A DNA stretch of 64,000 nucleotides from Heloderma charlesbogerti (GCA_026122225.1 JANEZZ010002240.1:1302001-1366000), one strand, 5' to 3'; counted from the stretch's first letter, positions 22,725-34,032 are shown. Numbers and translations are program-made. Notes: a model not told the origin generated them from the sequence alone.

Positions 22725-22885
22725 AAGATTTCATTATCTCATTAATCCTCACAACAAACCTATGAGGTAGGTCAGTATTACTGCCACTTGATAAATGGGG
22801 AACTGAGATTGAGAAATAGCTCCTTGCTCAGGGTCACGTACAAAGTGCCAGGACTCAAAGCCAGATTCAAGTGCAAAACAGCAGC
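22725..22885 (-). repeat. MIR-like CORE-SINE, minus strand
   Basis: Reads, on the plus strand, TTAATCCTCACAACAAACCT, ATGAGGTAGGTCAGTATTAC, AAATGGGGAACTGAGATTGA, then CTCAGGGTCACGTACAAAGT. This is the order of the conserved core and 3' part of MIR in reverse complement. An old tRNA-derived SINE family shared across amniotes. Confidence 0.8.
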
Positions 22886-23188
22886 TTGTAGACAAGATTA
22901 CCTCATATTTTCTGTAAGTCTGAAGCTGCGCAGAATTGATGTACCTTCCCCATCACCAACTACCTCCATAAACATTTTCAGAAAATTTGACCCCCTCCCC
23001 GCCCCCCTGCAACTCTGTTAATCTTATACTAAAAGGGTTAAAAAATGTTGCTAGCAAAAGACTGGAGATGGACACAACCCCGGATTCATATTTAAGACTC
23101 AGACTTATATTCCAGACCCTTGGCCTCTGGGCAATTAGACCTTGAAGTTCTGATTCTATATTAATTGATGTTATCTCACTAAGACTCT
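22886..23188. other. Unassigned; no gene seen
   Basis: Short unique interval, nothing recognised. Confidence 0.4.
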
Positions 23189-23606
23189 AAGGGTGCAATC
23201 CTATGGCCACTAGAAAGGGGCTAGGTGGCCACAGGATTGTTCAGTTTCTGGGAACTGAGCTCGGTTCCCAGAAAACTGCCTCCTCTCCCCCTCCCCCACC
23301 ACCTCGTGGTGGCATGGATCATCCACAGGCTCAGGTGAGTAGCGCAGAGCAGGGCAAAAGGGGGTGTTCCGGGGGACAGGGAGTGTGGAAGTGCCACTAC
23401 AATGCTTCCTATGCGTCGTCTGGCCCCCCCCCACCCTCGCTTCAAAGACCCACAGCTAGACAGCTGAAATCAGCCTTTTAGCCACAAGTCCAGGGTGGCC
23501 AGACCATAGAGGAGAAGATCCCCTCAGCTCTCCACCCACCCTGCATTGGATAGGCTGTTGCCTCCGAGTTCGGAGGTGGCCGCCTCTCCACAAAGGATTG
23601 CTCCCT
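23189..23606. mobile_element. hAT-like MITE with AAGGGTGCAATCCTATG tip (copy X2)
   Basis: Left tip AAGGGTGCAATCCTATGG, right tip AAGGATTGCTCCCT. Flanks AAGACTCT and AAGATTTT match at 6 of 8. The interior is C-rich with several short palindromes (GGGAACTGAGCTCGGTTCCC, TCCGAGTTCGGA). Apparent frames on both strands are by-products of this base composition. Confidence 0.7.
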
Positions 23607-23879
23607 AAGATTTTGCAGGACTCATTTTGAAGACAGGGAAAACAATGCAGCTGTCTTTACAAGCAGCTTCACAGAGCTTGTTCAAGGCCATAGTGTGCTG
23701 GCAGAGTGTCTGAGCAAAATGAACAGAAGAACTGAGCATGCTCCCATGCCTACTAAGAGGAGGGAAAGTACTATTTTGACATTTCATGGCGTACACCCGC
23801 TGACACAAAACCCCTTGGGGGTTGGGCCCCTCTTTCCTTAAGCACTTACACACACACAAAATGAGAGGCTTCAGTCTCA
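23607..23879. other. Unassigned; no gene seen
   Basis: Short unique interval; nothing recognised apart from a brief CA run near 23,850. Confidence 0.4.
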
Positions 23880-24378
23880 CGCCTTTTTAATTAATTGTTT
23901 GCAGGTTCATTACAGATGCAAATCCTCAAAGGCTCTCTGGCTGCAAAGGAATGCCTCCAGGGGATTCAAATGGGATCACCGAAAGTTGCCCACAGTTCGA
24001 AAGGGAGGCTATCTGGCTAGGCTAACTTAGGGAGGGAGGTCCCGCCTGTCACGCGATGCTTCCCTGTGTAGCCTTTCACGCATCGCTCCCGGGTTCGACC
24101 ACCTGAGCTCCTCCCCTGATGTTTCCCTCTTAGCTCTGCACCGCCGCCTCGCATCTCTTAGGTCACAGTCCTCAAGCCCCTCCTCCTCCTGCTCGCTGCT
24201 TCTCACAGAGGGGGGCAAAGAGGAGGCTTCATGCATGGCCATCTGGGAGTTGGTAACCTGAGAAGCATGCCTACCCATATCTGAACTGGCTTGTGAAAAG
24301 TCCTCCCCCAGTTCTGGCTGCTCTTCTTCTGAATCTGAGCTGCTAACTATCTCCCTGCACTCAGAATCAGTCATGACA
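23880..24378 (-). mobile_element. Probable solo LTR, minus orientation (LTR copy 4)
   Basis: The right end ATGACA and the minus-strand acidic frame (SSSDSEEEQPELGEDF, later RDARRRCRAKRETSGEE) align in order with the same parts of LTR copies 2 and 3, so this is a diverged member of that family. A clear TGTCA at the other end and a 5-bp duplication are not seen, so the left boundary is a guess. The minus-strand frame covers 24,027-24,653 and runs past the LTR into the hAT copy B. Confidence 0.55.
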
Positions 24379-24481
24379 CCTGCTGATAAGAGAAGGTCTT
24401 TACTTGATGCTAGTTGGGTGAGGGAAGCTGTTGCCCTGAGCATGAGCAACAACTGGGAGGAGGTGTTCGGGTGGATATGAC

Positions 24482-25040
24482 TAGGGATGTCATTGACTTC
24501 TGCCACGGATCTCGGTGAGGCCGAATGCCAGTGCATTCGGCCCCCTGAAATCCGTGGCAGAACGAAACTCCCCACCTCCCCACCCACAAAAGGCGCACGA
24601 AACAGGACACCTACCTGCTGCCGTTCGTGCTGCTTTGCGAATGGCAGCCGCATCTTCGGCCGCCATTCGCTTCTTAATTGTAACCGTGATAGGCTATGTA
24701 AATACTTAGGTAGCCTATCACGGCTAATGCAGGGACACCATTTGCGTTCCTGCAGAGGCCGTGATAGGCTATGTAACTATTTACATAGCCTATCACGGGG
24801 AAAAAAAGGGAACGCAAATGGCAGCGGCTGTGGTGGCCGCCATTTGCGTTCCCTTTTTTTTTTTTTGCCTTGATAGGCTGCATAAATAATTACGTAGCCT
24901 ATCACAGCAAAATACAGGGACAGAAATGGCGGCTATGGCGGCTGCCATTTGCGTCCCTGTGCAGGCTGCCCAGCGGCGGCTGGATGTCTGGCTGCGGGCG
25001 GCCCCAGCCGGTGGCTCCGCAGAGTCGCCGTGGATATAAC
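24482..25040. mobile_element. hAT hairpin-array element, type 1 (copy B), right tip lost
   Basis: Left tip TAGGGATGTCATTGACTTC followed by GATCTCGGTGAGGCCGAATG and CATTCGGCCCCCTGAAATCC. Hairpins alternate: P1 24,687-24,722, P1 24,761-24,797, P2 24,810-24,853, P1 24,869-24,907, P2 24,919-24,956. The right end runs into GGTGGCTCCGCAGAGTCGCC and then unique DNA without a CATCCCTA tip. Confidence 0.8.
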
Positions 25041-25073
25041 CAAATATGACTGAAGATGACCACAAGTTTAAAG

Positions 25074-25540
25074 TAGGGATGTCAGAGAAATCCGCTGCGG
25101 ATTCAAATGAGGCCGGATTCTTTGGAATCTGGCCTCAGGAATCCATAGCAGATTGGGACCACTTACCTCTGCTCCAGGAGGACTGGAGGCGGAACAGCAC
25201 TCGGCTGCTTCTTGCCAGCTAGAGCCATTCGCCTCCTCCCTGTCCCTGCCGATTGCCATGTCTTAAAAAAAAAAAAGGCAATCGGATGTGCCCATAGACA
25301 TATATGCAAAATACAGCGGTGAATCTTGCATTTAAGCCTATGGACTCATAGACTTAGACGCACGATTCATGACTCTATTTGGGTCTAAGTCTATGGGCAT
25401 ATCCTCCCGATCGCCATGTTTTTATTTTTTAAAAAACATGGCAATCGGCAGGGACAGGGAGGAGGCGAACTGCTCTGGCCGGCAGGAGGGAAGGTGAGCA
25501 GCCCCCCAAGCCAGGTTCCTCCCCCCCCCCTTTCACTCTA
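25074..25540. mobile_element. hAT foldback relative (copy B2), right tip not found
   Basis: Left tip TAGGGATGTCAGAGAAATCC with GAGGCCGGATTCTTTGGAAT, like the left arm of the copy at 36,161. The interior is a foldback: GGCAATCGGATGTGCCCATA and its complement TATGGGCATATCCTCCCGAT, with the centre around GACTTAGACGCACGATTC. It differs from the P1/P2 hairpins, so it is another interior type on similar tips. Confidence 0.65.
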
Positions 25541-25653
25541 GCTTCTACCTTTACTCTTCACATGCCTACAGGAACGTAATAATACTTTAGCTTAGCTTTT
25601 ATATTCAAGTAAGGTGCAGAAGGAAGTAACAGGAGAGTTAACAATTATGTTGT
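25541..25653. other. Unassigned spacer
   Basis: Short interval with C-run remnants, nothing recognised. Confidence 0.4.
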
Positions 25654-25778
25654 TTATGTTTAGACAGAAAAAAAGGCTTATTTCTCCCAGCGTTCCCCAC
25701 CCAACACGGCTGGCTGGGGAATGCTGGAAGATGTAGGCCTTTTTTTCTGTCTAAACATGCACAGGATCGCACCCTTAG
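25654..25778. mobile_element. Palindromic MITE (V family), copy V2
   Basis: GTTTAGACAGAAAAAAAGGC and CTCCCAGCGTTCCCCACCCA mirrored by TGGGGAATGCTGGAAGATGT and TTTTTCTGTCTAAACATGC. The right end continues ACAGGATCGCACCCTTA like V1; the left outer arm is lost. Confidence 0.7.
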
Positions 25779-26245
25779 TTTAGTTTAGTTTTAGTTTAGC
25801 TTTAAACCACAAGTAGTAAACAGGAAAAAGTTGGAAGGAGGAGTCATAACAATGTTAGAAGCTCAAGCTGTTATCTTATTAGCTAAATTCATAATACCAG
25901 TATTGGCAATTGCAATTCTTTTAATTAATCTCCTATTTTTCTTGTGTTCTTCTTTCCCTGTAATCACAGTGAAAGTTTCCAAAGCTCATGTATCCACCAT
26001 GCCACCTCCTTTTTATTTTGTACTTTTTTTCCAAAATAAAGCTTAAATAGATTCAGTTTACAGTTTTGTCTGTTGTGATGTTTGTCTGTTGGGATTAGCT
26101 CAGTCACCCACTGGCATGTTAGAACCTGTTTGGTATAGGTCCTGAAGCTAAACAAGACCAAATTTAAAAACTCCACCTTTGGGATGACTTTTAGCACTCA
26201 TAACAATGTTTGTTTGTTCATTAATATTGCCCTCACTTGCCCTTC
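25779..26245. other. Unassigned; no gene seen
   Basis: TTTAG-rich short repetition at 25,775-25,803, otherwise unique DNA. The hydrophobic frame at 25,831-26,046 has no recognisable family and no supporting context. Confidence 0.4.
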
Positions 26246-26691
26246 AATGACTTCACACTAAACAACTTGGTACCAGGATACCTAGCAGACTGCCTCCCCT
26301 TATATACGGGTGTCATATAACTCAGATGACATTTAAGATCTTCAGGGGAGGTCCTGGTGGTCATTTCAAAAAGAACAGAATGTCACCATGAAGAACCTCA
26401 ATGGAGAGCCTTCTCTGTAGTGGCACTCACCCTGTGGAAAACCCTCCCCCATGCAGTTTGGGAGGCAGAAAACGTAACATCTTTTAAATGCCTCCTGAAA
26501 ACACACCTTTTCACACAGGCTTTCCCTGGGCTGTAACTGCTGCTGGGTTTTACCTTGGTTTTACTTGGTATTTTAACACTTTTAACAGTTCTATATTATG
26601 TTTTCAAGCTGATTTTATGGTTTTGATTGTGAACTGCCCAGAGAGCTTCAGCTATTGGGCAGTATTAAAATGTAATAAATAAATAAATAGA
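26246..26691 (+). pseudogene. L2-type LINE 3' end
   Basis: The plus strand carries degraded C-terminal coding words (CTTGGTACCAGGATACCTAG; GAGCCTTCTCTGTAGTGGCA; CTTTTCACACAGGCTTTCCC) in the same order as the ends of the L2-type ORF2 at 17,650-17,991 and 50,700-50,986. Then come GTGAACTGCCCAGAGAGCTT, GGGCAGTATTAAAATG and an (AATA)n tail. Many frame breaks; an old fragment. Confidence 0.8.
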
Positions 26692-26888
26692 TCATCATGA
26701 AGCCAGATTTGATTGGCTATCTGCCATTGTGACATCATTCTGTTTACTGTGTGTCCCTGATGGGCTGGGACTACTTTCTCCTTATGAAGTGGCTCATTAT
26801 AAAAAGGAGGAAGGAGGAACCAGGACCACAGTTAGGTGATGAAGGAGGAGGTAAGACAGCCCAAATAGAAACACTGCAATGAAAATGC
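26692..26888. other. Unassigned spacer
   Basis: Nothing recognised. Confidence 0.35.
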
Positions 26889-27037
26889 CTTACTGTAAAG
26901 TGCTGGAAGGTATAAAGTGCCTCAGTGTAAAGTGCCTTAGTGTAAAAGTGTCTTAATGTAAAAGGCACTTTAGAGTAAAGTGTAAAAGGCACTTAGTGTA
27001 AAAGGCACTTAGTGTAAAGTGCCTTAGTGTAAGGTGC
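26889..27037. repeat. Minisatellite of AAAGTGCCTTAGTGTAA units
   Basis: About nine degenerate 14-19 bp units, some in complement-like order (AAAGGCACTTAGTGTA), in ~150 bp. Non-coding. Confidence 0.8.
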
Positions 27038-27604
27038 TGGGAGGCATATTTCGGGATGTCACAGAAATCCATTTGGAATGTAGCCCCTGAGAGCTTCTCC
27101 AAATGACATTCAGCCGTTGGACTGAATGAGGTTCTACAACCTCATTTGTCATCTCCCTTTCAAGCTTTTTGACACACTCCATGTACTTTCCCCCCTCTTT
27201 TTTGCATGGGACAATCACAATGGAACTTTTGTAGACCATCTCTGGGTTTAATTCCCCAACAATTTCTGAGGAAAGTAATATGTAACCACAAGGAGACATT
27301 TGGGTGATTTCCTCCCTCTCTGAATGCAGCCTTTTCAATCTGACATCTCTGCTAGGAGTAGGACCAAGGATAAAAATGGCTTCTCGAAGGCCCTGAATTT
27401 CTAAAGGACCATTTATAACCATGAATTATATATGTTTATAGGCTTTCTGGAATTGCTTGCTCAGTGGGAGCAGCTGTGAGAAGAAGGCAAGAAAGGAGGG
27501 AATGGCGAAAGCCCTGCATACAATGAACAAGTTTCTTCAAGTGTCTGTTTCATCTCCATGGCCTTGAAATTTTCCAAAGCTGATACAGCATCATCATTAA
27601 GGCC
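27038..27604. other. Unassigned; no gene proven
   Basis: A minus-strand frame of 132 codons (27,024-27,422) has ordinary amino-acid composition (…KKEGGKYMECVKKLEREM…). I recognise no family. Without a splice context or homologue I leave it uncalled; the right end of the frame is simply the next stop. Confidence 0.4.
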
Positions 27605-28668
27605 TAAGGATGTACAGATTTTGTAAAATCTGTTCCATCTGCATTTTGTGGATTGTCAGGTGCCTTTCATTCTGTCATCCACTAATTGATGGCATTGGAT
27701 TTTTTCCAATTTCCTGAATTGGCATAAATTTGCACTTGTGAAAATGCACAAACCCCCCCCACCATGTGCAATCCCCTCCCCCAAATGTGCATTTTTATGC
27801 TTTAGCCTATGGGGGAAATGCACATTTTTGGCCCATGTTTAATAACTTAAGTGCATAAGAAGAGCCATGCTGGATCAGACCAATGGTCCATCTAGTCCAG
27901 TATTCTGTTCACACAGTGGCCAACCAGCTGCCCACGGGAAACCCACAAGCAGGACACAAGTGCAACAGCACCATTCCACCCATGTTCCCCAGCAACTGGT
28001 GTACATAGGCATACTGCCTCTGGTACTGGAGGTAGCATATAGCCATCAAGACTAGTAGACATTGATAGCCTTTTCCTCCATGAATTTGTCGAACCCCACT
28101 TTTAAAATCATCCAAATTGGTGGCCATCACTACATCCTGTGGTTGTGAATTCCATAGTTTAACTGTGCACTATGTGAAGAAGTATTTCCTTTTATCTGTT
28201 CTGAATGGCCCACCAATCAGCTTCATGGGATGACCCCACTGGGTTCTAGTATTTTGAGAGAGGGAGAAAAACGTCTCCCTCTCCACTTTCTCCACAGCAT
28301 GCATAATTTTGTAGACCTTTATCATGTCTCCCCTTGCCCTCCTTTATTCCAAGCTAAACAATCCCAGCTGTTGTAATCTTCTGCCATAGCAGAGATGCTC
28401 CAGCCCCTTGATCATTTTAGTTGCCCTTTTCTGCACTTTTTCCAGCAGTACAACATCTTTTTTTAGGTGTGGGTTTTAAGGTGTGTGTTTTTTTAAATGT
28501 ATTTTTCTACAACTACATTGGTGTAAAATTCCAGAAAGTTTTTTTTTAAAAAATGGTCTGCAAGTTGCCAGAATCTGTGTGACTCAGGAAAAGCTGCAGA
28601 ATCTGCAGATCACATTCATAGATATCCAAACTCAACTGATTCTGTTGTGAATTTCTCTGACATCCCTA
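27605..28668. mobile_element. hAT MITE, type 3 (copy O), interrupted by a CR1
   Basis: Tips TAAGGATGTACAG and CTGACATCCCTA. Flanking TTAAGGCC and TTAAAGAC match at 6 of 8. The left part parallels copy N (ATCTGTTCCATCTGCATTTT, GATTGTCAGGTGCC, AAATGCACATTTTTGGCC), as does the right part (CTGCAAGTTGCCAGAATCTG, ATAGATATCCAAACTCAACT). The CR1 fragment at 27,850-28,455 sits in the middle. Confidence 0.8.
27850..28455 (-). pseudogene. CR1 LINE 3' fragment, minus strand, inside hAT copy O
   Basis: The minus strand encodes the end of CR1 ORF2: KVQKRATKMIKGLEHL-like start near 28,440, then SLSQNTRTQWGHPMKL and FRTDKRKYFFT, ending NLDDFKSGVRQIHGGKG near 28,090. The CR1 tail (CTGGATCAGACCAATGGTCC) faces 27,870. 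Interrupted by stops; 5'-truncated. Same subfamily as 11,641, 37,936 and 40,196. Confidence 0.85.
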
Positions 28669-28686
28669 TTAAAGACACATGGGCTA

Positions 28687-28826
28687 TAACAGCCTTCCTG
28701 AGGCTGGTGCTTTCCAGATGTTTTGGACCACATCTCCCAGCATTCCTGATCAATGGCCATGCAGGCTGGGGCAGATGGGAGCTACTGTCTAAAACATCTA
28801 GAGGGCATTGGGTTGGAGAAGCCTGG
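28687..28826. mobile_element. W-family palindromic MITE (copy W2)
   Basis: Arms CAGCCTTCCTGAGGCTGGTG, TTCCAGATGTTTTGGACCAC, CTCCCAGCATTCCTGATCAA are mirrored by AGATGGGAGCTACTGTCTAA, AACATCTAGAGGGCATTGGG, TTGGAGAAGCC. Non-coding. Confidence 0.7.
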
Positions 28827-29018
28827 GTTATGATATAAACTGGAAATCCAGTTCATAATAACATAGGAAGCTGCCTTATACCAGGTTGGACTATGTCCCT
28901 GCTCTATCTACTATGATTAGCAGTGACTGTCCAGTGTCTCCACCTGACATCTTTCACATCATTTGCTACCTGATCCTACTAAATGGAAATGACATAGGTT
29001 GAAAAACTGCTGTCTTAT

Positions 29019-29171
29019 GCATGTCCCTCAGACACTGTCCAGTGGACATAGGATTGCTCTTTTAAGGAAAGAAGCATCCAGTAGCTCTGTTGTAAAGCTC
29101 AACTGAGCTATGGTCCCTTCCCTAAGATAACAATCCTATGTCCACTAGACAGTGTCTGAGGGACATGCACA
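29019..29171. repeat. Inverted repeat with ~40-bp arms
   Basis: GCATGTCCCTCAGACACTGT and CCAGTGGACATAGGATTG (29,019-29,057) are complementary to CAATCCTATGTCCACTAGAC and AGTGTCTGAGGGACATGC (29,132-29,170). The spacer is about 75 bp. Probably a palindromic MITE related to the GCAATCCTATG families. Confidence 0.75.
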
Positions 29172-30211
29172 AGTGTCTGAGGGGGCCATAGGATACTGGG
29201 GATTATCCTTTCTCAAACTGTAGACAGAGCTATGACCTCAAAGCTGGAACTCTTCAAACAGATTTCCCTTCCCAGCCATTGCAGAAAGCACCATGGCAGT
29301 TCCTTTCCCAAGGTGTGAGCTTCAAACTTGGGGTGAAGAAACAGGGCTTTTCTAAGTAAGGCTGTTAATGCAGTGTATCTACTTTCGGTTTTGTTGGAGA
29401 ATTGTGATCTGAGCATTACATGAAGAGCATTTCCTTTCCTGCTCTTCCATTAGGTAACCTCTAGGTGGTGCTGTAGTATAGCGGAATAGCCCAAATACAC
29501 ATGTGAAAAAAGCATTTTCTTTTCCTTTCACAAATAATATCACACTTTCTCTATTCTAATAAAAAAAATGCTGAAAATGCTGTTTGGGCACAGAAGTGAA
29601 CTGGAGGGTCACACCATCATCTAAAGAACTTGTAAACAGCTGTGAGTAGGGAATGATGAGTGCACAATAAATGCCTCAGGTAGAAAAGCTCAGAGAGGGA
29701 GGGAGGTGGGCAGGTTGGTGGACAAGGTGGGAATGGGAAAGGAGAGGCTGTGGATCCACCAGAGCCCAAGGCCTCTCAGCCCCAGTCCCTGCCCCCATGG
29801 CTCAAAACATATCTGAATGGGCTCAGCTAGATGGATCTATCTAGCAAAAATAGAGCTAGGGGAGGGCAGAGAGGCTAAATGGTCCTCTGCCGCTCCTCCT
29901 GGCAGAATTCAATTCAATTGGTGGTATTGCACCCTGATTCTCCTATTGTCCATGGGTTCCCTGGCTGGCCTTCAGTGCAGTATTCCGTCAGTCTTAGTCC
30001 AAACATTGCACTGCAGTCCAGAGATTATAATGGTGGCCTACCTTTCAAGGTTGTTGCAATGATTATTGACATCACAGGTTTAAAGTATTTTGAGGAATCC
30101 CTATAATAATGTCCCAGAAGTTTGCAGGCAGGCATGTTCACCACCACCTCCTCTTGAATTGTTTCAGTAGTGTGGGCTGGAGAAAGAACATCACACAGCT
30201 AAGGGGGAGGG
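29172..30211. other. Unassigned, with one paralogous block
   Basis: 29,350-29,480 resembles 60,325-60,450 (GTGTATCTACTTTCGGTTTT; GAAGAGCATTTCCTTTCCTG; GGTAACCTCTAGGTGGTGCT). 29,670-29,695 (GCCTCAGGTAGAAAAGCTCA) is the complement of a word at 60,325-60,345. No gene recognised. Confidence 0.45.
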
Positions 30212-30616
30212 TAGGGATGTAAGGACTGTGTAAAATCTGTTCTGTCTGTGTTTCACAGATTGTCAGGATCCTTTTGTTCCATTGTCTGCTCATCAATGGA
30301 ATTTGATTATTGTTTGTTTCTAGATTTGCACAAATGTGCATGTGAAAAAACTTGCAATTTCCCCCCAAATGTGCATTTTCATGCTTTAGCCTGTGGGGGA
30401 AATGCACATTTTTGGCCAGGGTTGGGTTTTTTGTTTTTGTTTTGCATAATTTTCTACAACAAATTTTGTGCAAATTCAGGAAAGTTAGAAAACCGGTCCA
30501 CAAGTCCATGGAATCTTCCCAATAGGGGAAAAGCCTGTCTGCTGTGGAATCCATGGGTCAGATTTATGAAAATCCAAACTCATTTTGTTCCGTTGCAGTT
30601 TTCTCCGACATCCCTA
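30212..30616. mobile_element. hAT MITE, type 3 (copy N), complete
   Basis: 405 bp; tips TAGGGATGTAAGG and CTCCGACATCCCTA. Flanks GGGGAGGG and GGGCGGGG match at 6 of 8, though low complexity makes that weak. The interior has AAATGTGCATTTTCATGC and AAATGCACATTTTTGGCC. Best uninterrupted reference for copies O, P and M. Confidence 0.75.
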
Positions 30617-30880
30617 GGGCGGGGAGGTAACATCAGGAAACAGACTCTGTTGGGGAACGTCTGACCTTTCCCCTGAAAGAACCCCGCTATGCGCCTAAGG
30701 ACAATAAGGGAAATGGTCTCTCAATCCATGGCCAAGGGCAACTGTGGTATCAGGACCCAACAAGCCAATTCTCTCCTTTTATTCTTTTCCCTAACTGATG
30801 AAAATATTTTTAATCTATTAACATGATTAATTGATTAAACATTGCATCCTAGAAAAGTACCTTGCACAGTATGCAAATCA

Positions 30881-30952
<72 letters not shown>

Positions 30953-31244
30953 ACACTACCACCACCCCATCCCCAGCCCATATTTCAATACACATTCTCA
31001 TTGTGTGGTGAGTGTGCAGATAGACAGGCCTGGCACCACAACTCAGCATTATTGGGCATCTCCTGGGGCCCGCACCTGAGCAAGGAGCCCACTGCTGAAC
31101 CTCTGAGAGCCCTGGCCCTTCACCTCCTCCAAGAGCAAGGAGAAGGAGCAGCAGATTCCATTTTCCCTGCCCTTTTCTTCTGGGCAACGGTGTTGATCAG
31201 GCCAAGAGGCGGTAGTGGCAGGGGAAAGGTCCTTCAACATGTGC
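30617..31244. other. Unassigned, with (TC)n(AC)n at 30,889-30,956
   Basis: The microsatellite makes the long Ser/Leu and His/Thr frames of this area. No gene otherwise. Confidence 0.6.
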
Positions 31245-31565
31245 CCAAGGGTTTTGAGGGTCCTCAGGCAAGACACCCTCAATGGGGCCCCTCCCTCGGT
31301 GAGTCTGTCTGCTCACTTCCATTGTCACCAGCTGCTCTTGCTCCTCATCCTCTTTCTCAGCATTGCTGCCACTTGTTTGCTCAACAGGCAGAGAGACAGT
31401 GACCAAGTGTGCAGAGGCATCTGCTGCTGCTCCTCTTCACTACCACCATAATCTGGGCCAGAGCAGGAAATGAACAGGAACAGCAATTCCAGGGGGTTCT
31501 TGACAGTGGGCCACTGCTGGATTGTGGGCCTCTCTGACACATGACCAAACATGCCTCCCATTGGT
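31245..31565. repeat. Unclassified ~320-bp repeat, copy 1
   Basis: Parallels 59,770-60,090 in order: CAGGCAAGACACCCTCAATG, CTGCTCTTGCTCCTCATCCT, GGGCCAGAGCAGGAAATGAA, CCAGGGGGTTCTTGACAGTG. No transposon ends seen; open frames are on both strands and not conserved between the two copies. Confidence 0.6.
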
Positions 31566-33037
31566 GCCAGCTGCTGCAGCTAGTTATCTGTAGTTGTTTT
31601 TCTTTGCGTTATTCCAGCATTTTGAAGAACGGGTTCTACAGCTCCAGATGTGGGCTCTGCGTGTGATGTGACACAATGATTTTTGCCTTACTCAACTATG
31701 ATTTATTCCACTAGAACATTGACTTAAAACACTTTCGATCTACTGACGCTTGCAAACAGCCTCTCCATGCCTCATTGTCTACCAGTGTTGGCTTCACAGA
31801 CATGCCTAATGATGAATGAAGAAAGGAAGCAGGTGGTCCCACAGTTTCTCTCCAACACTTATACGTTTTACCATAGAAAAGCACTTACCCAATTTTTCTC
31901 TTCGTGATGCACAGAGTCCCCAAAGAAAAGAAAAGAAAAGAAAAGAAAAGAAAAGAAAAGAAAAGAAAAATGCCTGGATGCAAATGACATTTTTTGCTTC
32001 CACTTTTGAGCAAATGTTTGTATTTTTCCATGCACAGACTCCCCCTGCCCCCCGAAAAACCACACTGAAATCCTGCTTATCAGTAGGTCACTCATGACAT
32101 TCACAGAGTCACAATGAGAGCTCCCTTGAGTTGTCTTCCCAGTGACCCCCAGCTGATATCAAGACAACCTGTCTGAAGATGAGATCCAATTCTGGTCCCC
32201 CAGTAGCTCACATCTTAGCCTCTTTTACAAACAGAATATGACAGAGCCAAATTGATATCAACAGCAGTATTGCACACTGCATTTCAAAAGGGTAGGTTTT
32301 CCCACAAGGGGGAAAACAAACACATCAACCACCCACACCAACACCAATGTTGGATTAGGGTTCATACAGCCCAGTCCTGTGCAAGTTTTATCAGAAAGGA
32401 AGCCCCACTGAATTAAATCAGGCTTACAGGTAAGGGCAAATTCGATTGCAGCCTTACTTGTGTTGTTTGATATGACATGGGAAAAGGTTGCATTACATCC
32501 AGGATGCAGAATCAGTTTCAGAATTTTTCAGTCCTAAGTTTGATTCATCCTGAACTGAACTTTGATAACAACAACAAAAATCTTGGCATGAAAATTCAGA
32601 AGACTTTTTGTGTACATTCTCTGATTACACACATTTTTGCAAGCACTTTTGCCTAATGTTTTATTATTTTATTTTCTTATTCTGTAATTGTTGCTTGTAC
32701 TGTATTTTAATATATTGTCTTTTTTAATCAATTGTAATCATGTCAGTAAGCTGCCTTGAGTGCCATTTTATATTGGATTTTATATTGTCAAAAATGGGGG
32801 ATCAACCATTGCTTGCTTATTTCTTGTTCCCTAAAGTCCTCCTAGGAGAAGTTCTAGGTGAAACTTGAAACCAACACATCATCTGATAGAGCTCACTCAG
32901 TTTGAATGTCTGCAAACCATCATCCCCAATTCCATCTTAAGATCCAGACCAGACAAGGCAGACATCAGGACTCCAACATCAAGTCAGTCAGTCAGTCAGT
33001 CTTTCTTTCTCTCTCTCTCTCTCTCTCTCTCCCTCTC

Positions 33038-33068
<31 letters not shown>

Positions 33069-33198
33069 CCTTTTTCTGACATCTTGCCTGATGAAGAGAT
33101 CTGGAGATCTCAAAAGCTTGCACATTTTTGGTGACCTTCAAGTTGGCCTAATAAATGTATTACGCTAACATGAATTTTGGAATTATGGGCATTGTGGA
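31566..33198. other. Unassigned, with two simple repeats
   Basis: (GAAAA)n at 31,922-31,969 and a compound (AGTC)n(TTTC)n(TC)n(AC)n at 32,982-33,066. A region at 32,640-32,800 vaguely resembles an L2-type 3' UTR (TAAGCTGCCTTGAGTGCC) but is too degraded to call. No gene. Confidence 0.5.
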
Positions 33199-33423
33199 GC
33201 AAGCTTATTCTCTCAGTCTCAGAGTGTATCTTGATTGGTGAAACTGATGGTTAAGGGCGTAGGCAAAACTGAACAGCAAGCTTATTCTCTCAGTCTCAGA
33301 GTGTATCTTGATTGGTGAAACTGATGGTTAAGGGCGTAGGCAAAACTGAACAGCAAGCTTATTCTCTCAGTCTCAGAGTGTATCTTGATTGGTGAAACTG
33401 ATGGTTAAGGGCGTAGGCAAAAC
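33199..33423. repeat. 77-bp tandem repeat, three nearly identical units
   Basis: Units start at 33,199, 33,276 and 33,353 with GCAAGCTTATTCTCTCAG, then GTATCTTGATTGGTGAAAC and TTAAGGGCGTAGGCAAAACT. Units 1 and 2 look identical; the third stops after ~70 bp. Confidence 0.95.
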
Positions 33424-34032
33424 AACAGCAACAACATGGTAGAGCTGAGATGCTGGAAGCTGGGAACCAAGAGACAGGACTATGCTGGAGTCAGGAAGCA
33501 TTGTTTGTTAGTTGCTCAGGCAATGCCCCAGCCTAAATATGAAGTATTTATAGCCCTTCCTCTGAGGAGAGACAATGGCTAGTCCTGGTGTGTGGCATCA
33601 TTCTGGTGCCCGGGAACCCTTTACTGTCCAAGGAGACATTCCAACCCATGGATATGGTGGTTCACCACATGAGGCAGCCATGCACAGAAATTCCTGGCTC
33701 AAGCCCCAGCAATTCCTGGCAATCCATGCAGTGTGGAACCAACTTAGGAAACAAAAGATGTGGAGCAGACCACTAGAAAGAGTAGATCAACCTTCCCCAA
33801 TTTGAATGGCCATGCTAGCTGGGGGTGATGGGAGTTGTAGACCAACATAATCCATGGGGGCACCAAGTTGGGTGAGAATGGAGTAGATGAATTCATGGGG
33901 AATAGGTCTATGAATGGAGATAGCTCAGAATGGCATTCTGTGGTTCAAAGCCAGAATATATTTAAAATTCTAGTAGCTGGGAATAAACAGCAGTAGGTGG
34001 CTATCATTAACATCCTGCCCTGCTTATATGAC
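33424..34032. other. Unassigned, with a partial W-family MITE
   Basis: 33,790-33,875 (CAACCTTCCCCAATTTGAAT; GGTGATGGGAGTTGTAGACC; CACCAAGTTGGGTGAG) is a partial W-family palindrome. Rest unique. Confidence 0.5.

Noticed and set aside
22725..22885. Frame of 77 codons at 22,788-23,021 as a gene
   Set aside because: Its first half is the MIR-like SINE core in reverse; the remainder has no support.
27024..27422. 132-codon minus-strand frame with normal composition
   Set aside because: Tempting as an exon or transposon remnant, but I recognise no family and cannot show splice sites or conservation.
30842..31402. 186-codon plus-strand frame with Ser/Leu and His/Thr runs
   Set aside because: It is driven by a (TC)n(AC)n microsatellite, has an open frame on the opposite strand, and shows no domain.
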